From Pithys albifrons albifrons (taxonomy: Eukaryota; Chordata; Aves; Passeriformes; Thamnophilidae), in contig NC_092467.1 in NCBI RefSeq assembly GCF_047495875.1, forward strand, positions 24,075,066-24,139,065: a stretch of DNA of 64,000 nt, given 5' to 3'. Position 1 is the first letter of the stretch; each line of letters opens with the position of its first letter. Under the pieces are notes generated by a model that ran no database searches, was not told the origin of the DNA, and was given only the letters and a program-made list of their open reading frames with translations. Below are positions 33,301-46,059 of the stretch, one piece after another. A program made the position numbers and the translations under genes.

Positions 33301-36300
33301 TGAGAAGGGAGGTACATTCCAGTTACAGGTACTTCTCCCTCAAGACAACACACCCAGACTGAGGGACAACTCATACCCTCTCTGCCCCTCCCAGCACCTG
33401 GATTACTTCCCAACCCTTTAACATCATGACAATATGATCAAATTCCACATTTATTTCCCTGTGACTGGGACCTGACAAAGACCTGTTCACTCAGCACTTT
33501 TCAGCATGTGTACAACACCTGCATTACAGTTTCTAAAGTTGACATTGCCTGCAATGTTTTAATTCCACTAGTTTAACATTTTCGGCACTTTCTCTGATTG
33601 AAAAAGTATTAACAAACATCAACGCACCAAAGTCACTGAAGACAATTCAGTTTCAAATAAGTTATATACATATAAAATAAATTGCAAACTCAATACATAA
33701 TTCACTTGTTTGGTCTTGGCTAAAAAAAAAAAAATAGAAAAGTGATCCCTAATCCTAATTAGTGATCCAATGATTTGCTGCAGCTGGGGAAGATCTCATT
33801 GTGTGTTCACAGTGTTTTCCTGGAGCTTTCACTATGATCTGGTCTGTGAAACTCTTACAGACAAAATAAAGCAAGAAGTTATGGACAAAGTGTTGTCCAG
33901 CTGGTTTAAGCTTTGTCTTTGGATCTGGCAGAGAATTACTGTGTTATTCTTCTGCAGCCACACTGTGCAGGTCAAGAGTTAAGCAATGCCATTCTTCTGT
34001 CCTACTAATCCTGCAATAAACCAGGGAAACCAGCAAAACACCTGTGTGGGAAAAAAAGTCTTCAGAGGTGGTATAATTCATTCCCTTTTCCTGAAATTTC
34101 AAAGAATTTAGCTCTACCCTCTTCCATGAGATGTCTCTGAAAATCAACTAAGCAATGCTCTCCTTCACCAATTTGTACAGTGATCTTTGGGTTGCAGAGA
34201 TCCAAAAATTAGTCCTCGAATGACTCAAAACATACAAGAAAAATGGCTGTTATCAGCAGACTGGAATTCATTATTGAAGCTGTACATATCTCCTCTGGAA
34301 TACTTTTTGGTAGCTGTAAATCAATCCAGATTAGCACATCAGCATATCCATATAATCTGTTTTGGGTTTTCTTATGGCTTGAAAGCCTGTCCCCAAATTT
34401 AAGGCCTCACCTCAACACATTCTGTTGCAATTTCAACCCATAACTACTTATTTTACTCACGATGGATATGACAAGCTGACTAAACTCCCCTTGCAGATAC
34501 TTTTTAAGACATCTTTACCCCAGATCAGCGCTTCAGTGTTCCCTGACTGAAAGGTAACTTGAGCACATGTTTTTTTTCCCTGGGGAAGTCCCACAGACCA
34601 CCCTGTATCCCAGCCCTGTTGGGCTGAGAAAAAGGATGTAATATCATATTCTGGAATCAAATATAGTCACACTGTAAAAAAAATAAACAACTACTCTCAG
34701 CCAGTCAAATTTTACTGTTGAAGCTCCAAGCTTTTAAGTTCAAAGCACTAATAATGACAATAACTGATGTGACCCACCTCCCAAGCACAACAACCCGCAG
34801 GCAGTGACAGGAGACAGAACTGCCCCCAGTCACACCTGCAGGTAACTTTTTCAAGCTGCTTTATATATCAGCTGCTGATGTCTCATGAAACACACTGTAT
34901 AAAACCATTCTAGAGCTAAATAATCCATTTCCCCTCCAGTCCTTACTCTGGGTTTCTCTTCTTTGCAGATGTTCCACAGTCATAACTTTCCCAGGTATGA
35001 AAGTATCACAAACTGCACAAGGCAGTTGCTGCTGCAGACCCACCATGCTCAGCAGAACGGAGAAACTGCTCCACTACCTGACTTAAAATGCTGCTTCTGT
35101 ATGTTGCAGTATGACAAGTGAATTCATGACAGTGATGCTGCTGACTCACAATAATTTAGGAACCACCACAGCCCCCAGATCCTCCCCCACAGAACTCTGC
35201 TCAGCCAGCTGCTACTTGTCTGCGTAGGCAATACACCAAAACAGTAATCTGAACCCATCTACACCAAAATGGCTGGAACCAATGCTATTGATTTTGGCCA
35301 TTTATCCAATTTGTCAAGATCAATCATCTCTGTGTACAATAAGAACATTATTTCAAAACAGAGAAGTGAAACTACCAAAAAGTCTGTGACCCAGGACAGA
35401 CTCCCCGATGTGAACACGCTTTCCCCAAACACAGCCAAGTCCTGCCTTTGTCTGGGTGTTGTGAGGGAAAGTGCTCCTCAACTCTTCAGCATTCTGGAAC
35501 TTTTCCCACCCCCAGAGGCTCTCAGCTCACTAAATACTGTAAGTTACATTCCATAAGGCCCAGTCAACCTGAAGACATTAAAGTTGTCATTAACCTGTTT
35601 CTCTACTTTTAACTAGAGTTCAAAGCAGAGGAAAGACAGTTTTCCCAAACTAACAGTCAAGATCATAACACATTCAGCATCTTCAGGATGAGAGTTCCTT
35701 GCTGAGTTTAAGATTAACATCAAAGGTCTTTTCAGACCATCTCACGTGAGTCCTGATTAATCCCTTGATGATGGATGACGCATTGTAACACAATGGCAAA
35801 ACACTCCTGGCTGCTGGAAGGCTGGAGACTGTTGTAATCTTTACCATACAAATTCTCAGCAACTTTGTGAATACCAATAAATTTCTGTGCCCAGGATAAT
35901 ACCGTGTACCTCCCTGCCAGACTCAGCCCTTTATTTACAATTGTTCATCACAAACGAAGATGACAGAGTTCCAAGAGTGACGCTCGTTGCCATGTCCTCG
36001 TATGTTGCAGCCACACCATGGGGGGTCACACAGATAACCAGAACAGCCATTCCTGTCCCCACTGTCACTTCCTCCTGGCCCTTACTATGCCTGACACTCC
36101 TGTCTACCTGAACCCAGAGAACTGACCTGGAAAATAAAATTGCTCCAAGGGAAATGAAATTAAAATTCTTAACTTGGTCCTGTATTGGAAAAGGGGATTA
36201 CCAAAACCAGAGCCAGCATTACACACACCCACCCCTTTTCAGTCACCAACATCACACCACGAAGTTGTGATGCTCCTTTCAGGGTGGAGGATAAAACTGT

Positions 36301-39300
36301 GAAACCCCAACTGGAAGTGATGACAAGATTCAAGGAGAAAGAAACCCAGGCAAAAAAACACTGGCTTTTTTTCCTGGAATGACTGCAAAGCCCAGAACTT
36401 CAGTAGCTCCTGGTGAACTCTCTTGTGTACAACAGTCCCCAGCACACAAGGTCATGGACTGCAAAATATTTCTTTCTGAGCATCACTTACAGCAGAAAAC
36501 CTCAGTTATGTTTGGCTGCACTGGTTCAAAGGATTTTTGTTAAGCTAGACCTTGGAAGTGCAACTATTTCAGATTAGTCATTTTATGGAACTGCACACAC
36601 CAACACTTTGTGAAATTGTTTTGCTGTTTAAATGCAGAAATGTCTAAGTAGCATAAAGTGTGAAAATTCTTCTCCCCACACTTCAGAAGGTCAGCTAGAG
36701 AAGGCAGGAACTGGAAGAGTTAAGCACATTTTAATCAAGACTTTCCAGTTTGAAGTGATACAGCCTAATCATTAATGTCTATGATTAATTAAGCCAAATG
36801 CTTCCCTTCCCACTGACTGTCATGCTCCCAGCCCTGTGAACTGGCCCCAGAACTCTGAGGTTTGCACGTACCTGTGCGGGGTGGTGGCTGCTTGGCCACT
36901 GTCAATCTCTACCTAAATCCACTCCCCAAACTGAACTTTATCTTCTGACCACACAGTAACTCATTAAAGTTTGGCACATTTTCACAGGACCATACTAAGT
37001 TACAGCACACAAACAGCATCCTGGCATTCATGAAGTGCTCTGAGCAGGACACATTTCTGCCAACTTCACTGCTTTTCATCAAATCTGAGGAGTAAATAGC
37101 ACATGCACTTCAATTACTCTTGCTGAAACAAAAGCCACACGACTTTCTTGGCATCCTGGGCACTACGTGAGTGACAGCAAAATGTCTACTGACATTGCTG
37201 AGTCTGCAGAACAAAAACTAAACCACTCCTGCCTCTACAAATAAATTAACATAAAAATCCCACAGCAACCCCCTGGTACACAAACCACCTCATCAACTGC
37301 AAAATTCAGCAACTATGACCACCTTTCCCTGGGTAACCCAGAGCAACAGACACCCCACGGTTGTGTTTCCACAGAGCCCCAAGGAAAACCTGTGTCCCTG
37401 CGAGCTCAGCTGGCACTGAGGGAGGTGCTTTGTGCTTCAGCTCCGCTGAGCAGCCAGCCCTGTCCAATCTCTTCCTACAGACAAACAAACAAAGCACACC
37501 CCAGAGTACACTTCACAACCAAGTCAATTCAGCAGTTACACAACTAACTTCAAACAACTTGTAACACTGACAGAAGAAAAAAAAACTTTAACTCCCGAGC
37601 CAATAGTTTTTGTTCACTTTGTAAAGGTAAGAAGAGCTACATTATCTGCTATCCCACACTGGAACAAATTCACAGACCTAACCACAGCATTTTTCTGTAT
37701 TAAAAATAAGTATTCCACAACTCTTGAAGTAATGTTTACATTTCATGAAAATGCTAGTGCGTATTATTTTTTCTCTAGTGCCTTTATTTCCTAATTTAAA
37801 ACAGGAATTTCAAGAGACAGTAACACCAAACGTACAGAGCAGTCACATCTGTGCGTCAAGGTGACCATACCCTGCAAATATTCTCAAAGTAAAGTATTTT
37901 CCCAAACATTCAGAGAGCATGCACTTGCATTTGATTTGTTGTATTTCACATCTGCATTCTGCTCCTCATATTTCTGAGACACCCTCAGAAAAAACAGGAC
38001 TTGCTTTTTTTCAAAAATGCCATCTGTTCCCTGCATATTTTCCCTTTAGGTTCTCGTATGATAACTGCAATGGAAACTTCTGTGTCATATACGATTAGGG
38101 CTATAAAAGAGGTGAATATAAAATGCAGAGGCTGCACTTTGTACTAATAGCTGCAAAAAAAAAGAAAAAAGAAACATGGGGAAATATCACCTGAAGCCTT
38201 TCTATTCTAAATACAAAAATACGAAACTTCGAAAAGTTTTCCTTAAGGGACTTTCCTCTAAAAATGATGAGAAAGAATGTGAGAGGAAAAACTGCTCCTC
38301 TTAAATCTGGGAATTTTATTTCTTCCTACCACTGCTCTACACTTGTTTCCTTCCTGAGTCAGAGACTGGAAGTTTGAAATACCGGTCTTCAAATGGATAA
38401 GCACAGAGAACCTTTCACTACAATATCACCCATATTCATTCATGGAAGTAACATTTGCATAGGCCTTTTTGGTAACACCTAACATTTTTATAGAAGCAAT
38501 GTCAACTCTACAGCAAACTCAGCTTTGATGGCTCTTCAATTCTCTCAGCTGTTCTCCCCTCTCCATTCCCCCCGTTGCTGTTTCCACACTTTGCTCAGGC
38601 ACTCGCAACGTTTCAGAGCATTATCGACATTACTAACACTTGTGTCACTCACACTCGGGGGCGGGGAAAGGCAGGATGACCTACCTGGTCACGTTAACAT
38701 AAAAAGATTTTTGAGCAACCCTGTTAGACGATTCTAATATTACTTAAAAAGATTTAAATAGCGACTGTTCCTCTACAGCTGTTTAAAAACTCCTAACCTG
38801 TGCAGACACCCACTATCTGCTCTAAAATCATTCCAAAAGAGCTCGCCACTAAATTCAACGTCTCAACTGGACCTATGAAACGCCACGGTTATTCTGATCA
38901 AGTCCAGCCACAGCGGTTTAAGCAAAAGCAGACAAAACCTGAGGCCAACGGGGCACAAAACACACCGGACACGCAGAAATAACTTTCACGCCGGAAGGAA
39001 CCACCTCACGCTCGGGCCGGGCGCTGTTTTGCTGCGAGCGGACAGCGAGTGGCACCTGACAAGTTTCGCAGCCCGGCTGGCAGGGCAGGGCGGGCCGGGC
39101 CCCGGTGCCCGCAGCACACGTGTCACTGCCGGGCGCCGACCGCCCCTTCGCGCCGGGGGCAGCCGGGAAGCGCGGCCCGGGAGGAGCCCAAAGGAAGCGA
39201 CCGGGCTGGTTTCGCTTCCAGCCGGCAGCGGGGTCGCCCCTACCCGGCCCCCCCCGGGACTCGCCCGCCGCCCGGGCCTGCCCCCCCCCCGCCCCGCTCC

Positions 39301-39628
39301 CGGCCGACCCCATGACAGGAGCCGGGCTCCGGCAGTGTCAGCGCTGCGAACTTCCCGGCTGAGCAAGGAAACAATACCCCGCGGAACCCCGGCCCCCACT
39401 GCCCGCCCCGGCCCGGCCCTGCCCGCGAGGACCCCGCGCTGCCCCCACCGCGGCCACGGGACCGGGCACGGGGGGGGTGGCCCGGCCTGGCGGGAGGCCG
39501 CTCCCGGGCCGCGCCGAGCCCGCGATGCCTGCGGGGGGCGGCGTGGAGGCCCCCGGGGCGGCAGGAGCGCCGTGGGGGCGCGGGAAAGTCGGGGGACGCG
39601 GCGGGGGGGGCGCGGGGGCCGCACTCAC

Positions 39629-39720
39629 CGGGCAGGCCCTGGCGCGGCTCCGGCGGCCCCACAACCATAACAAAGCTCTGCCCAAAATGGCCGCCCGGCC
39701 CTGCCCGGCCGGGGGCCGGA
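39629..39720 (-). other. GPBP1L1: GPBP1L1 non-coding first exon (probable)
   Basis: A consensus GTGAGT donor on the minus strand at 39628-39623 lies just inside the CpG island. A YY1-like GCCATTTT core lies upstream at 39684-39695. The 5' boundary is approximate. Confidence 0.6.
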
Positions 39721-39827
39721 GGGGGCGGGGCCCGCGCGCGCGCGGGGCGGGGCCGAGCACGCGGAAGGGACACGCCCACCCGGCTCCCCCCGCCGCCCCC
39801 GCCCCGGCCCGCGCGCCGCCCGCCCCG

Positions 39828-39832
39828 CCAAT
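39828..39832 (+). promoter_or_regulatory. CCAAT box (NF-Y type)
   Basis: CGCCAATCAGAGG in the centre of the divergent promoter, a strong NF-Y match (CCAATCAG). Confidence 0.65.
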
Positions 39833-39885
39833 CAGAGGCGGTGGCGCGCGCCGCCCTCGCTGCCGCCCGTCGGAAGCAGCCGCGG

Positions 39886-39898
39886 ACTATGCGGCCCA
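39886..39898 (+). promoter_or_regulatory. ACTAYRNNNCCCR motif (ZNF143/THAP11 type), copy 1
   Basis: ACTATGCGGCCCA fits the motif exactly. Confidence 0.55.
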
Positions 39899-39955
39899 GA
39901 GGGCCGCGCGCCCCCCGCCGCAGAGAACGGCCGGGCGGCGCAGCGCGGGGCAGGC

Positions 39956-39968
39956 TGGGAGCTGTAGT
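39956..39968 (-). promoter_or_regulatory. ACTAYRNNNCCCR motif (ZNF143/THAP11 type), copy 2
   Basis: The minus strand reads ACTACAGCTCCCA, an exact fit and close to the fuller ZNF143/THAP11 site. It faces the first copy. Confidence 0.65.
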
Positions 39969-40199
39969 CCGCGTGTGGGAGGCTGGCCCGGGGCAGAGGT
40001 GCCGGCGCTCAATAAGCAGGAGCGGCCGCGCCGCCCCCCAACCCGCGGGCGGTGGGAGACCCTGCCGGCTCCCCTGCCAGGCGGGGTGCGGCCCTCGGGC
40101 TTACAGCGAGCGGCGCTGCTGCCCCGGGCTCGGATCGGGAGGGCTCTTTCCTGGCTCGGCGGAACACCATAGGCCGCTCCCATCCCACCCGGACGGGCA

Positions 40200-40386
40200 G
40201 CAGTGAGCGCCGGGCGCCGCCGGAGCACTTCCCGGGGCACCGGAAGCCGCCTCAGCGAGCGCGCCCGGGGCGGTAGCGAGTCCCGGCAGGTGACTGCTCC
40301 TCCCCTCGCGACACAACCCTGCTCCTCCCTCCGCTTCCCTCCCTTGGCCGTCCCCGGAGCAGCAGGACCACGTACTGCCTGCCCCG
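40200..40386 (+). other. TMEM69: TMEM69 non-coding first exon (probable)
   Basis: CpG-rich sequence ending at a consensus CCCCG|GTGAGT donor (40387). An alternative donor, CGGCAG|GTGACT, lies at 40290. The transcription start is approximate. Confidence 0.5.
40240..40246 (+). promoter_or_regulatory. ETS/GABPA-type site CCGGAAG
   Basis: ACCGGAAGC in the TMEM69 side of the CpG island, a common motif close to start sites of CpG promoters. Confidence 0.45.
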
Positions 40387-40865
40387 GTGAGTGTCCCTCG
40401 GCAGGGAGCTTACCTGCAGCTCTGCATGGGATGGCCGTTTAATTCATTTTTTTGTTAAGGATCGCTTTTTCCTCATGTCAGGAATTGTTTGTTTATCAGC
40501 TGTGTGCAGCCATCTATCTCTTGAAAAGGAGACTATCCATGAACGGGAAGCCATCGCCTGTTCCCTTTTCTTTAACCAGAAATTATTCTTGCAACAGCTA
40601 TTACGACTTTAGGCTTTCAGTTCATAAAGTTGACTGAAACTAAATATGCTGTAGGGGGCAAGTATAGGTTGAGTACATGTGTAGTATATATATATCTATC
40701 TTTAAATATACACTTAAAGGAGTCTTGCATCTGATAAGTGTACGCTTTGGACATAAGGGAAAAGTATGTTCACAGGTGAACTTTGGACATAAGACAAACT
40801 CAGCTATTCATCAGTTTCAGACTTTCTTCTGAATTTTTCTGTTTTAGGACATTAATTAAACAAAT

Positions 40866-40910
40866 ATGTTTCCTCTCATACAACGATGCTGCTTCAACAC
40901 GTCTTTCAGA
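40866..40910 (+). CDS. TMEM69: TMEM69 coding exon 1
   Basis: The exon starts at about 40848 after a GTTTTAG acceptor. It has 15 codons from the ATG and ends at a perfect GTAAGT donor in phase 0. Confidence 0.85.
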
Positions 40911-42239
40911 GTAAGTTACTGAAGCCTTTTTTTGCTGTTTGTTTTTATTTATGAGTAAAATAGCAAAAGATACGACTAGCTTTGAAAAAAAACAGGTGCC
41001 TTCTAGTTGGAGTAGACACATGTTTATCATTCAGCTTTTCTGGGAGAGTTTCTGGTTTCTACATCACCTTTAGGCAAAGCTGTTTCTTTATGAAATGAAA
41101 TTTTATTGTCTTAAGGTATTTTTTCTTCTCACCCTTTGATAGAGCAGTGAGGGGATAGTAGTTTCTTTCTGGGGTGATCTTGTCCTGCCTCTGCAGGAAA
41201 TGATTTAATATTTTGCTCTGAAAAGCACTGCTATATCTTAAATATGCCTAAAGGATGTGTGTGTGTGTAAGGATAGGTGGGTATACAAACCTTTTGCAGT
41301 GATTAAGGTTTGCTTACTTTGGAGAGCCCGATTGCTCTTCAGCAGCAGCATCGGGTTCCTTCATTAGTTCAGTTAACAACACCTGAAATCCAAGAGGAAG
41401 GACAGCTGTGATGTGACCTGACCTGGAAAACCACTTGGTACAATATTCTGCAGGTAGGTGAGGTGGCTGCAGGTCTGTAAACCTGCATTATGTGGTGCTC
41501 AGAACAAGTTTTATGCTTGCAGCTCCAGAAGTTGACTGCTCCCAGGCTGCTGCTCTGTGGAAGGAATGAGACAGCTTGGTCTTCCCTTAGTCTCTGGCTC
41601 CAGAGAGATGTGTGTCATCTCACAAGATCTCCAAGCCTCAAACCAGCATCAGTATATTCAGCCCAGCTCCAGGCTTTTCACACCTCTCACCCCGTCTTCA
41701 AGAAGAAAACCCCTCCAGAATCTGAGGCAGAAGCACAGAAACACAAGGAATCCCTGAAGGACGCTCCCAAGCCAGCCCTCTACTTGAGCCTGGGGGGGCT
41801 GATTCCCTTTGTGGCTGTGCCACTGGCAATGGCCATCCAGGGCACCTACTACCCCGAGGCGGCGTTTGCTCAGGTCACATACGGGGCTGTGACAGCCTCT
41901 TTCCTGGGGGGAATGAGGTGGGGCTTTGCCCTGCCAGAAAACAGCCCAGCCAAGCCAGACTGGCTGAACCTGGCTAATGGCACAATTCCTCCTCTGCTTG
42001 CCTGGCAGGCCTTGCTCTTCAGAGACGTCACTCAGGGTGCACTGATGGTGGTGATGGCCTTGGGGATAGCGCTGCATTATGATGTTGCCCTTCTGCCCCC
42101 TTACCCAAGGTGGTTTAAAATACTGAGGGTGTGGGGAACAGTGGTGATGGCATTGTCCCTATTGGCCACTCTAACAGTGAAGCTTATTTTAGAGGAGCAG
42201 GGAAGGGAAGGCAAAAGTAAATTGCAGAACAGAAGTTAA
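40866..42239 (+). CDS. TMEM69: TMEM69, transmembrane protein 69
   Basis: Small multipass membrane protein of the DUF3429 family, whose function is not established. Two coding exons (40866-40910 and 41523-42239) give 253 aa, against about 247 in human. The start MFPLIQRCCFNTSFR in the short exon parallels the mammalian MLRFIQKF start and has A at -3. An ATG inside the preceding intron (41490) would skip it and is disfavoured. The N-terminal 30 residues are basic with no acidic residue, like a mitochondrial presequence; that is inference. Hydrophobic segments lie at about 100-120 (GGLIPFVAVPLAMAI), 130-150, 168-181, 186-205 and 215-237. The most conserved block is SFLGGMRWGFALPENSPAKP at about 141-160. 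The gene is transcribed divergently from GPBP1L1 and converges on IPP. Confidence 0.94.
41523..42239 (+). CDS. TMEM69: TMEM69 coding exon 2
   Basis: TGCTTGCAG acceptor, then LQKLTAPRLLLCGRNE through the five hydrophobic segments to a lysine-rich end and TAA. Confidence 0.94.
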   Translation, partial: LQKLTAPRLLLCGRNETAWSSLSLWLQRDVCHLTRSPSLKPASVYSAQLQAFHTSHPVFKKKTPPESEAEAQKHKESLKDAPKPALYLSLGGLIPFVAVPLAMAIQGTYYPEAAFAQVTYGAVTASFLGGMRWGFALPENSPAKPDWLNLANGTIPPLLAWQALLFRDVTQGALMVVMALGIALHYDVALLPPYPRWFKILRVWGTVVMALSLLATLTVKLILEEQGREGKSKLQNRS

Positions 42240-42299
42240 TGAATCAACAGGGAGAAGGTATTGTCTGCCAATAAGGTATTTGCATGGAGTACCAGGAGA

Positions 42300-42305
42300 A
42301 ATAAA
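42300..42305 (+). terminator. TMEM69: TMEM69 proximal polyadenylation signal AATAAA
   Basis: Canonical hexamer about 60 nt after the stop. Alternative AATAAA hexamers occur further on, at 43625-43630 and 43858-43863, so a longer 3' UTR is possible. Confidence 0.5.
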
Positions 42306-42748
42306 GAACTGATTTGTACTTAGAAGTCATGATGGCAGGGATCAAGACGCTTATTCTCAAAGCAAACTTGATTTCCCTACAGATTTTCAAGCTAGTTTAG
42401 GAGGGAAAGATTGCAAATAGCACTGACTTCCAAGGCAAGCAGGAGTCTGTCCTTGTCCATAGAACAAAACATCACTTGAATGAGATACTGCTGTCATTGG
42501 AATTTCAAATGGAGATTCAAAATCACATGGGTATGAATTGCTGTAGGCTGAATTATTAAAGTATCTGGTTTAAGTACAATGTGTGATCATGTTCTGAGGT
42601 GGGGAAGACATCTGTATGATCTTAGTAACAAGGTGAAAACAGTTCTAGTTTGGAGTTTAAAGAAGCAGCAGAGAATTATGCACAAGCACATCCATGTTCA
42701 GTTGCTGCGTGTGGAACAAGACTCCTTTTTCACCTGAGAAGGTGCTGA

Positions 42749-42860
42749 AAATCACAGAACAGTTTGGGTTGGAAGTGACCTTAAAGATCACTTGTTCCAA
42801 CCCCTCACTAGACCAAGCTGCTCAGATCTCCACCCAGCCTGTACACTTCCAGGGAATGCT
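42749..42860 (-). mobile_element. CR1 retrotransposon 3' fragment (inverted)
   Basis: Plus strand reads TCACAGAACAGTTTGGGTTG, then GAAGTGACCTTAAAGATCAC and TTCCAACCCC, the reverse complement of a CR1 3' end. Confidence 0.85.
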
Positions 42861-43857
42861 GTGTGATGCAGTGCTCAGGGCAATGTTAGGCAAGAAAGGA
42901 TGGGTGAGGTTTGTTTGCAGGGCAAGCCAAGGTCAGCACTCACCTAAAACGTGTCATTCAGTTGCTGTGCTGGAGTGAGGAAAACTGAAGGGGGAGCTTT
43001 GTATTTCTGACAAGGCACCATAGGAGACAGAAGGTGAACTTCCTGCTCAGGCTCACTGAATTAAAAAAGGATACTTGGGCCACATGATCCTGGGTTTTGT
43101 TTGGAATTAGGGCTGCCCAGCAAAGGAAGCTGCATGCAACATAGCCATAAGGATCTGTCATACTCCTGAATGAAAGAACTGTCAACTCATGTTACACACA
43201 AACAGAGGTATGACAAGACACAAGGTATTAGTTAAGGGAATTGAAAGTAGTTTGTGTCTTCTCCCTCCTAAGAATCCATATATTTAAGCACTCAGAACAG
43301 GTACCAGTGGACCTGTAGCCTGCAAACCCTCCATGATGGGCCTGTTACTGAAACCCCTGCAGAAGTGCATGGTCTTTGTACTTAAGTCTTCCTAACACAT
43401 CATTTAGTGGAAGAAGACACAACCAAGTCACATGGATTCTCTTCTCCAGTCTTGTTACTTCAAGAAAACTATGACATTTTATGTGAGCCTATTTATTGTA
43501 AGCTTTTAATTGGCAGTATTTAAGTACAGTGTAAGATGCAAGAAAGCTGAAAAGTTTTAGGACCAGATAATCCTCATAGTTCTGTTAAATCACTAAACTT
43601 CATTGTTGTTCTACACTATTCTAGAATAAAGTACATATTGTCACTTAGAATCCGTTATCTGTTCAATCTGCAAAGAACAGATGTTTAAGAAGCCTGTCCT
43701 GGAGGTAGAACCATTTTGTATGATCTTGCTGAAACAGCAACTCTGTACACCAGCCCCTCACTCTTGTAACATGTTAACTTTTATATGTTAGCAGCATCAT
43801 CTCTCTGAAGCAAAAATATACTTCAGTATATTTTTTTAATATATTGAATATAAAGAA

Positions 43858-43863
43858 AATAAA
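43858..43863 (+). terminator. TMEM69: Candidate distal TMEM69 polyadenylation signal
   Basis: AATAAA followed by a T-rich downstream stretch. It is an alternative to the proximal signal. Confidence 0.3.
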
Positions 43864-44489
43864 ATGGAATCTATGAATTGGAATGTTTTTTCTGTTCTTT
43901 CTTACTTAGACATGTAATTTTTTAAGATGGGTCCAGAGTAGAGTTCTGCCTTTGGCTTGATTCAGTGAAAGAGGTGGAGTATCAGAGACCATAATCAATC
44001 AGCTTCAGAGTTCCATTCAAACATGATAGAATCAGCTACAAGACCTGGAGAAGGTAACTCCACACAACTGCAGACTCCCTCAAGCTCCATTAAACCAGGA
44101 AGTTTATGGGTAGGGGTCAGAAGTGAACTCCTAGTTCCCAAACTAATAAAATAGAACTAAGATAATGGTTCTCAAATGGTTCTGTAAGAGACCCCGAAAT
44201 GTAAAGAAGAAAGCCCAAGAAATATTACCTGTAATTTCATCCCAGAGAGGCTGAACAGAGCTGGCAAGGCAGCCAGACTCCCAAGAAATCTGAGTGATTT
44301 TACACTGAGACAGACATGAGTGCTTTACTGCAGGAGCGTGTTACTTGCACCATGCAAACAGTCACAATTTATAACCAATCTTTTCCTAGTGTCCTACTGG
44401 GAAATAGGATTTCCAACAAAAAGAAAAAAGGACCTATTATATGAAAGTGGCAGTGATATATGAACACAACCTATTCAAGAGCATTCCAC

Positions 44490-46059
44490 AGTCAGTTCTG
44501 AAAATGCATTTTATTACGAAAAGCTCTTTAAAACAAGCTTACACTTGAAAAAATAGACATTATTTCAGACATATAAGAAATCCTCCTCTGAAGTAAAAGC
44601 ATACATAAGATAATAGAACAATCAGAGAAACAAACTCTCCATCATGTTGCATGTTTTAGCCCAACCCTATGTCAGATTTTAAAACCTAGATTCTGAAGGT
44701 ACCTGCAACACTCATCACCTTGGAGGATTTGATTCCTGTGTTGTTAATTTTACACAGGGGATATTGACCTAGACAGCATGAATGTTCTGTTGTCTACACA
44801 ATGCAGGCTTCCTGTTGTGACATTCCAGTTGTGGTTTTGTGTTCCAGAGTGATGCTGTCTGTGAAAGTTCAAAAGCAACCTCACTTCAGACTCCATCCAA
44901 GTCATCCACAGCTGTGCAGAAGATGCAATCACACTGTGCAAAAATCAACTTCAAATACGTTAATTAAATGAACCTATAAAAACCTCCAAACTCCTTGTAG
45001 TATTGTTCTATGAGGTGTATCTGAGCTAAATCCAAACTGCTCAAGAGCACACTGATAGCATCACTTTAATGCTGAATGCAGCTAATTCTATCACAAACAG
45101 TTCCATTGGCTCAAATTTGAAAGAGGCAGGATACAAGATACAGTGATGTGAATGTGTGTGCCTTGCAGAACATCAAGTATTCCAATGCCAAGTCTCAGCA
45201 GGTGTCACACAGAGTAAAAACACATTTAATTATGAGGGAAAAAAAGGGAGGGGTGAAAGGCTTTCCCTAAGTTTTTATACAAAGAGCAGTCCTGAATAGA
45301 ACTGCGAATCTCATGAACAGCATTTCCATTTAGAATTCAGCAAAGCTTATACAAAAAGGAGCTCTACTGTCATTGCTGGTACCACTGAGAAGGAAAGCCA
45401 ATGCTGAAGTGGAATGACATTATTAGAACTGTGAGGACAACCTTCCAAAATAGGAAATTCTCAGCCACTCACCATCTAAGGTACTGGAGTCGCTAGAAAG
45501 TAAATAACCAATTTGTATTTAATGCCCATCATGTCCAGAAGCAGAAAAGAGGCTCAAATGCATCAAGCCATAAGTAGAGACACCAAGTCTTTCCCAATGT
45601 TACCTTTTCTTCCTTGTTTCTCACCAGAAATAGACAACTAATGCCATCCAAATTGCCCATCTGATCTGCAGGTAACTCCTTGCTGTCTATAGTAACCCTT
45701 CTCCAGACTCCAAGGACAGCTAAAATGCCAACTTTGGTGCACCTGAGAGAGAACAACCTGAATAATGTCTCTAATGTGCTGGAATTATTTCTTCAGATTT
45801 TATGGGGCAAATTTCACTATTTATTTCAGTGAGCTTAATCCAGTTCTAAGAGGCATTCCTGCTCTTAGCAGACTACTTCCCAAGACAAGCACTGGATAAG
45901 CCAATTTACTTTGAAGGGCTTTTCTTTTTGCTCAGGAAAATCCCTCTGATCTAATTCCCCACTGAAGCTCCTGTATTAAAAGAGGCTTCTGGCCACTGAA
46001 ACCAGAAATCTGAGCAGACAGATTTACTCATGCCTTCAATGAGTTTTCTTCTCTGTGCC
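44490..46059 (-). other. IPP: IPP 3' UTR (approximate)
   Basis: About 1.5 kb from the IPP stop to an AATAAA at 44510-44515. No other exon recognised. The end point is inferred. Confidence 0.45.
44510..44515 (-). terminator. IPP: IPP candidate polyadenylation signal AATAAA
   Basis: AATAAA on the minus strand, followed by a CTGTGG element about 25 nt downstream. Another AATAAA lies near 45821. Confidence 0.4.

Larger units (their letters stand above)
23397..39628 (-). other. GPBP1L1: Long GPBP1L1 5' intron
   Basis: About 16 kb between the first coding exon and the CpG-island exon. It holds CR1 fragments near 26380 and 30261 and several short A/T runs. Extra 5' UTR exons may exist, but I cannot place one with confidence. 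The open frames within it look random. Confidence 0.6.
38990..40400. promoter_or_regulatory. CpG island, bidirectional promoter of GPBP1L1 (-) and TMEM69 (+)
   Basis: About 1.4 kb of very GC- and CpG-rich sequence in otherwise AT-rich surroundings, without TATA boxes. A minus-strand GTGAGT donor at 39628 and plus-strand donors at 40290 and 40387 mark divergent first exons. Visible motifs are a CCAAT box at 39828-39832, two ACTAYRNNNCCCR motifs at 39886-39898 and 39956-39968, an ETS-type CCGGAAG at 40240-40246, and a YY1-like core at 39684-39695. Long open frames here are by-products of GC richness. Confidence 0.85.
42306..44489. other. Spacer between convergent TMEM69 and IPP 3' ends
   Basis: No exon recognised. 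It contains one inverted CR1 fragment and two further plus-strand AATAAA hexamers that could serve TMEM69. Confidence 0.5.

Noticed and set aside
39029..40206. Several 200-codon open frames on both strands
   Set aside because: Stop codons are rare in CpG islands. The frames are proline-, arginine- and glycine-rich with no conserved pattern.
41490..41522. ATG giving a longer single-exon TMEM69
   Set aside because: A good acceptor at 41521-41522 and an upstream exon with a conserved MFPLIQR start explain the gene better.
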